Shown here one piece after another: positions 42,015-45,950 of a stretch of 45,950 nt of DNA (its first letter is position 1; the number at the start of each line of letters is the position of its first letter). Made by a program: the position numbers and the translations under genes. Source of the stretch: Deltaproteobacteria bacterium CG11_big_fil_rev_8_21_14_0_20_42_23. Its GTDB lineage: Bacteria; UBA10199; 2-02-FULL-44-16. The stretch covers positions 80,193 through 126,142 of the forward strand of contig PCXC01000007.1 of the NCBI GenBank assembly GCA_002796345.1. The letters run 5' to 3'. The notes under the pieces are model-generated. The model searched no databases and was not told the DNA's origin. It worked only from the letters and a program-made list of their open reading frames with translations.

Positions 42015-43067
42015 TTAAACTGTCACCATCATCCCCCGAGAACGCCCAGCTAATAGTGCTGGAACGCCAAAGAGTCTGTAATAGTTTTGATAAAAAGAAG
42101 GTAAAAAGCGATTTTTTTCTTCGTCAGGGATTCCGGATAGCAGCCCATCACCTTCAATATCATATCCTTCGGAAAGACCTGTGAGAAGTGAAGTTCCATC
42201 GAATACAGACACAAAATCATCAATACCTTGTTCATCAAACGCAGCTAAGACAGCTTGAAGTATTCGGCTTTGCTTTTGGAAATGAGCCTCACCAAAACTA
42301 AGTATTGTAGCGTAACGGTGAAGAAGAATGCGAAGGTGGAATAAATCGTGATACATGGCTTCGAATGGATGAGCATTGTTTCCGTGAATATGCTGCGGAT
42401 TAGCTCCCAAATAAAACGGTCTCGCCCTACGTAAAAACTTTTGTGCATAATGTCTCGTAAGAGGATCTACTTCAGTTTCCAGTTCAAGTGTCCAACCTTG
42501 CTCATGCGCAAAGACCAACAAAGCCCCAATCAAAACGCTGGAAACAAAATGCGGCGTTTTTTTTGCCTCGTCATAACTCATTGACCCAATCATAAAAAGA
42601 TTAAGGTTGAGAACATCTGCTCCTCCATTGAGTAAAAAAGTATAATGTGGAAGATTTCCAGGCCTTACGACCGAGTATATTGCAGCATCGCGCGGATAAT
42701 ATTTTGCTGAAGTAAAGGCTTGGTATAACTGTAAAGCGCCATTTGAATATGAACCATAGTCAGCTTTTACCTTCTGCATTACACTCGCAGGCACTTCAGC
42801 AAATCTTGCGTTAATCGTTTGAAAATAATCCCTTCGATACAAGTCAATAAGTCCAACGACAAACCCAAGAGTATGCTGATCCCGCTGATAGCGATCTACC
42901 AGCGTTTGCGCTTCAGCCGCTAAAGATTTTTTTCTGCCAAAGCCATCCCATTTTACGGGAGAAAAAATGCCTTGGCGATTACTTGCTGCAGTTTGAAGGT
43001 GAGCGGCTACAGCATTCACTGTGTGAGTTGGGAAAAATTGAGCATATTGTGGAGATAAAATTGTCAT
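42015..43067 (-). CDS. Unknown protein, apparently frameshifted before its true C-terminus
   Basis: 350 residues in this frame, about 402 if the downstream frame is joined. No signal peptide or firm membrane helix; one hydrophobic helix (FVSSVLIGALLVFAHEQGW). A histidine-rich patch (NPQHIHGNNAHPFEAMYHDLFH, split here as NPQHIHGNNAHPF and EAMYHDLFHLRILLH) could bind metal. Composition is Tyr, Phe and Ala rich with only about 11 lysines. The N-terminus is Thr/Ser/Gln/Asn rich (THTVNAVAAHLQTAASNRQG), as in many type III substrates, but that is weak. No family recognised. Confidence 0.65.
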   Translation of the reverse strand: MTILSPQYAQFFPTHTVNAVAAHLQTAASNRQGIFSPVKWDGFGRKKSLAAEAQTLVDRYQRDQHTLGFVVGLIDLYRRDYFQTINARFAEVPASVMQKVKADYGSYSNGALQLYQAFTSAKYYPRDAAIYSVVRPGNLPHYTFLLNGGADVLNLNLFMIGSMSYDEAKKTPHFVSSVLIGALLVFAHEQGWTLELETEVDPLTRHYAQKFLRRARPFYLGANPQHIHGNNAHPFEAMYHDLFHLRILLHRYATILSFGEAHFQKQSRILQAVLAAFDEQGIDDFVSVFDGTSLLTGLSEGYDIEGDGLLSGIPDEEKNRFLPSFYQNYYRLFGVPALLAGRSRGMMVTV

Positions 43068-43227
43068 GTTCTTTAAAGTAAGACTGTTGTAAAAGTCTAT
43101 TACAGCATAATGATGTGTAAAATCTTTTTCCCCATCAGTATCGTCCCATCGGAATAAAAGTTGTGTCTTTTTTTGAGGCTGCTATATGGCTCTGAATCAA
43201 GCTTACACGCCACTTTAAGGAGTGCTC

Positions 43228-43587
43228 ATGGATTATCTTCTGTATGTTTTCATTGGTCTTTCTGCAGGTCTTTTTAGCGGAATATTTGGACTTGGCGGCG
43301 GTGTGGTTATTGTTCCTGCCTTGGTGTACCTGGCAAAATTTTCTCAACATACCGCCCAAGGCACGTCTGTAGCCATGTTGCTGCCACCCATTGGCGCTCT
43401 GGCTTTCTACAAATATTGGGGCGCAGGTCATGTGCAAATTGTTCCGGCCCTTATTCTGTCGGCAAGTTTTTTCTTCTTTGCGTGGATAGGATCATCGATA
43501 GCCCTCTCCATTCCAGAACTGATGATGAAAAGAATTTTTGGAGGCATGCTCATCGCCATCGGCATTTTCATGCTTTCGGGGAAGTGA
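43228..43587 (+). CDS. Half-size TauE/SafE (sulfite exporter) family protein
   Basis: 119 residues from ATG 43228 with AAGGAG 5 bases before; an in-frame GTG overlaps that site. Four membrane helices. GLSAGLFSGIFGLGGGVVIV is the glycine-rich TauE/SafE signature, followed by AQGTSVAMLLPPIGALAFYK. Most family members are about 250 residues with two such repeats; this is one repeat and should work as a dimer. It moves small organic or sulfur anions in known relatives; the substrate here is unknown. Confidence 0.9.
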   Translation: MDYLLYVFIGLSAGLFSGIFGLGGGVVIVPALVYLAKFSQHTAQGTSVAMLLPPIGALAFYKYWGAGHVQIVPALILSASFFFFAWIGSSIALSIPELMMKRIFGGMLIAIGIFMLSGK

Positions 43588-43598
43588 TTTCAATTCTC

Positions 43599-43752
43599 TG
43601 TCATCCTCTGGCTTGACCAGGGGATCCAGCAATTCCAACGCTTTGCTGTCATCCTGAGTGGAAGCGAAGGATCTCCTCGGTTAATTTTGTGTTTTGTTAT
43701 AATCGAACACTTAAATTGTCAGAGGAGATCCTTCACTACGTTCAGGATGACA
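43599..43752. repeat. Intergenic palindromic repeats, half type C plus full type B
   Basis: A half copy of type C (TGTCATCCTCTGGCTTGACC, then AGGGGATCCAGCAATT) runs straight into type B, TGTCATCCTGAGTGGAAGCG to CTACGTTCAGGATGACA, with GGATCTCCTC and GAGGAGATCC arms. It lies between convergent TauE and AGCS genes. Confidence 0.8.
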
Positions 43753-43800
43753 AAGCAAAAAAAACAAAGTACCAAGCACTATCGCACTATAGCACCAACA

Positions 43801-45141
43801 TCACTTCCCAAAATATTCGTTTCGCGCCTTCACTACTAACCCCGAAAGCATCCACAACGCTAACAAGTTGGGAAATGCCATCAACAAGTTTGCGATGTCT
43901 GCATAATTCCACACCTGTGTAATCCAATGGGCTTTTGCACTTGCAAACGCACCCACAAATAAAAACACGCAGTAGAGTAAACGAAACGGCAACACTACTT
44001 TTTCGCCCAACAAATATTCTGCCGCGCGATCGCCGTAATAACTCCAGCTAATCGCCGTTGAAAAAGCAAAGAGCACTATCGAAAACGTCACCACATAAGC
44101 ACCACCGGAGAAACCCGCTTCAAAAGCTGCTGCGGTGAGAGGCGCGTCACTCATTCCACCTTGCCAAGTGCCAGTGCACAAAATAACCAAGGCTGTCATG
44201 GTGCAAATAATAATGGTGTCTGTAAATGGTTCCAGCAGTGCAACCAAGCCTTCGCGAAAAGGAACGGTGGTTTTTGCTGCGGCATGAATAATAGGAGCTG
44301 AACCTAAACCTGATTCATTTGAAAAAAGCCCACGAGTTACACCTGCCCGCATTGATAGCATTATCGCACTTCCCACGGCACCACCTGCTATGGAAGTGGG
44401 AGCAAACGCTTCGCTCACAATAAGAGCAAGACAAGCAAAAACCTTGTCTGCGTTGAGAAACAAAATGAAGAGTGCTGCACCAATATAGAGCACCGCCATA
44501 AAGGGAACCAAAAAACTTGCCACTTGGCCAATGCGTTTTACTCCGCCCACAATGACAAGCCCAGTTAAGACCGCAATCACCAAACCACTTAAGTAAGGTG
44601 AAACTCCAAAGCTACTTTGCAAAACTTGCGCAACCTGATTGGACTGCACCATATTGCCAATGCCAAACGAAGCAAACACGGTGAAAAAAGCAAACACCAC
44701 CGCAAGCCACTTCCAATTTTTTCCCAGCCCACGCTCGATGTAATACATCGGCCCACCGGCAATATTACCGGCCTTGTCTGTGGTGCGAAACATTTGCGCC
44801 AAGGTACACTCGGTACACTTGATGGCCATGCCGAGAAAAGCCGTCATCCACATCCAAAAAATTGCTCCCGGACCGCCAAGACCTATGGCAGCTGCAACTC
44901 CCGCGATATTCCCCACTCCAACTGTGGCTGAAAGCGCGGCACACAAAGCTTTAAAGTGGCTTACATCACCAGGATCAAGCGGATCATCATAAGCACCGCG
45001 TGTAATTTTAATTCCTTCTTTGAGGCCTCGAATCTGGATGAAACGGAGGCGAAGGGTTAAAAAAATGCCCGTTCCTAAGAGAACAATAAGTAAGAACGGG
45101 CCGGTCACAAATGAAAAAAACGCTTGTAAAGCTTCTAGCAT
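43801..45141 (-). CDS. Sodium:alanine/glycine symporter (AGCS family)
   Basis: 446 residues, about eleven membrane helices. AGCS signatures are LSATVGVGNIAGVAAAIGLG, GGPGAIFWMWMTAFLGMAIK, then CTLAQMFR, AGGPMYYIERGLG and ESGLGSAPIIHAAAKT. It imports alanine or glycine with Na+. GAGG is 7 bases before ATG 45141. Length and motifs are normal. The upstream 212-base gap shows no glycine riboswitch that I can recognise. Confidence 0.95.
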   Translation of the reverse strand: MLEALQAFFSFVTGPFLLIVLLGTGIFLTLRLRFIQIRGLKEGIKITRGAYDDPLDPGDVSHFKALCAALSATVGVGNIAGVAAAIGLGGPGAIFWMWMTAFLGMAIKCTECTLAQMFRTTDKAGNIAGGPMYYIERGLGKNWKWLAVVFAFFTVFASFGIGNMVQSNQVAQVLQSSFGVSPYLSGLVIAVLTGLVIVGGVKRIGQVASFLVPFMAVLYIGAALFILFLNADKVFACLALIVSEAFAPTSIAGGAVGSAIMLSMRAGVTRGLFSNESGLGSAPIIHAAAKTTVPFREGLVALLEPFTDTIIICTMTALVILCTGTWQGGMSDAPLTAAAFEAGFSGGAYVVTFSIVLFAFSTAISWSYYGDRAAEYLLGEKVVLPFRLLYCVFLFVGAFASAKAHWITQVWNYADIANLLMAFPNLLALWMLSGLVVKARNEYFGK

Positions 45142-45301
45142 AATGGCACCTCTTTCTAGGTGGAAGTGAGTTTCCCTTCATTTCACGAAAGCAAAAGGAA
45201 TGCAAAAAATATTTGTTTCAAACACTTGTTTTTACTGGTTTTTTAAAAAAAATGAATTATTTTTACCTCTCTAAGCAACACGGCTTAAACACAACCGATA
45301 A

Positions 45302-45324
45302 CTAAAAAGAGAGGCTCTTTTTAG
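45302..45324. promoter_or_regulatory. Perfect 10-bp stem-loop in the leader of the right-edge gene
   Basis: CTAAAAAGAG (45302-45311), loop AGG, CTCTTTTTAG (45315-45324), ending 29 bases before the GTG start at 45354. It could be an attenuator, an operator or part of the transcript leader. The stem is AT-rich, so it is weak as a terminator. Confidence 0.5.
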
Positions 45325-45353
45325 TCTTCTCTAGAAGGTTAGGAAAAAAACGC

Positions 45354-45950
45354 GTGATTTTTAGTCCCATAACATTGGCTCCACAAGGCCTTTCAGCTTT
45401 AGCAGCTGGCACTGCTGTGTTTGCGGGGAATGCAGCTCTCACGCCACTTCCTGCAGCAAGAGCTTCTGAAAAAGTTAGCTCCAGTTCTCCCTTCGTCTCT
45501 CCTTTTAGCGCTGGACCAAGACCTGAAGAAGCCGCATTGGTTTCGCTGGTTATTTTTGCCGCTCGAACTCCAACAGGCACTTCTTTAACATTCTATGTAT
45601 CTGATGCTGCTACGGCCGCAAAACCACGTGCTGCAGAGGCTGGAACGCCAAGACTTGGAAGAAGGCATCATCGTCATCACCGTCATGCACATGCTCATCT
45701 GCACCTTCATCTTCCGCAAACTCCACGGGCACCGGGAAAAACTTCGCCACGTTTGGAAGTGCCAGCACAACCGGATAAACCTGCACATGGTGAAGCTCAT
45801 GCAAAAAGAGATAAACCTGCAAGAGAAAGTATACTTAAAACAACTGCTCCACGCGTTTCGTTAGCACAGTTAATTTTAGCGCGCTTGCAAACCCTTCAAA
45901 CAAGTGGACCAGTTCCTGCCGCTTTCGACAACTCACTCTTAGCGCAACTT
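45354..45950 (+). CDS. Unknown protein, partial at right edge, with His-rich segment
   Basis: Open frame from GTG 45354 through the window end (199 codons so far, no stop). TTAGGA lies 9 bases before the GTG; no ATG start is available. The N-terminus has Ala-rich stretches (LSALAAGTAVFAGNAALTPL) and Ser/Pro-rich linkers (VSSSSPFVSPFSAGPRPEEA). Then comes a histidine-rich run (RRHHRHHRHAHAHLHLHLPQ minus one residue; near codons 105-122), followed by Pro/Lys-rich repeats (PAQPDKPAHGEAHAKRDKPA). Low complexity, few lysines, unlike the surrounding housekeeping proteins. It may be a large secreted or injected protein; the function is not known. Confidence 0.6.
   Translation, partial: MIFSPITLAPQGLSALAAGTAVFAGNAALTPLPAARASEKVSSSSPFVSPFSAGPRPEEAALVSLVIFAARTPTGTSLTFYVSDAATAAKPRAAEAGTPRLGRRHHRHHRHAHAHLHLHLPQTPRAPGKTSPRLEVPAQPDKPAHGEAHAKRDKPARESILKTTAPRVSLAQLILARLQTLQTSGPVPAAFDNSLLAQL

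Noticed and set aside
7499-43752. CRISPR array from the recurring palindromic repeats
   Set aside because: The copies are kilobases apart, variable in length and mosaic, with no regular spacers or cas genes.
45142-45353. Glycine riboswitch before the AGCS symporter
   Set aside because: No conserved tandem aptamer core could be found on the minus strand; only an AT-rich leader and one short stem-loop.

Overview
The window looks like chromosome from a diderm (Gram-negative-type), AT-leaning bacterium. Supporting signs are lipobox lipoproteins, a Pal/OmpA protein, a type III secretion export-gate protein (SctV), a LytM-type M23 peptidase beside secA, and many FHA, TPR and PEGA proteins. That style recalls uncultured lineages once grouped with the Deltaproteobacteria or Bdellovibrionota. 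This placement is inference; no rRNA gene is present.

Layout. 1-2651 (all minus) is the edge of a polysaccharide locus: ugd, then an RfaH/NusG-like antiterminator, then a MarR-type regulator cut by the left edge. 2792-4028 holds a small membrane protein, tRNA-Arg, a tiny TPR protein and a 141-bp MITE-like element. 4055-12363 is a signalling/secretion block: an FHA-TM-PEGA-TPR protein, two TPR/secreted proteins, a double-FHA tail-anchored protein and sctV. 12543-19885 has secA, an M23 peptidase, a nitroreductase, a PP2C phosphatase and a secreted 5'-nucleotidase. 20165-23548 is the strangest pair: a histidine-kinase-like ATPase fused to a methyltransferase-like C-terminus, preceded by a protein with a single lysine in 336 residues. 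23658-26345 has rarA, uppP, tRNA-Val and tRNA-Asp. 26370-29752 is a tight four-gene envelope operon (PEGA protein, lipoprotein, Pal, surface protein).

29875-35771 is a radical-SAM/selenodomain-associated cluster: transferase 1, a secreted protein, a membrane protein, a TVP38-like protein, transferase 2, an ArsS-like radical SAM protein (Cys form) and a MerA-like flavoprotein. 35817-36944 is mutY with an apparently complete Nudix box. 36941-40780 (minus) links yacG, a small secreted protein, guanine deaminase, an ECF-S-like membrane protein and a histidine kinase/response-regulator hybrid whose HAMP domain is split between two frames. 41019-45950 holds a dimethylargininase-like hydrolase, an unknown gene with an apparent +1 frameshift near its end, a TauE/SafE exporter, an AGCS symporter and a right-edge gene truncated by the window.

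At least nine intergenic gaps carry related palindromic repeats bounded by TGTCAT...ATGACA. They are mosaics of a few half-elements and lie mostly at 3' ends of genes. Several apparent upstream start codons fall inside them and were rejected.
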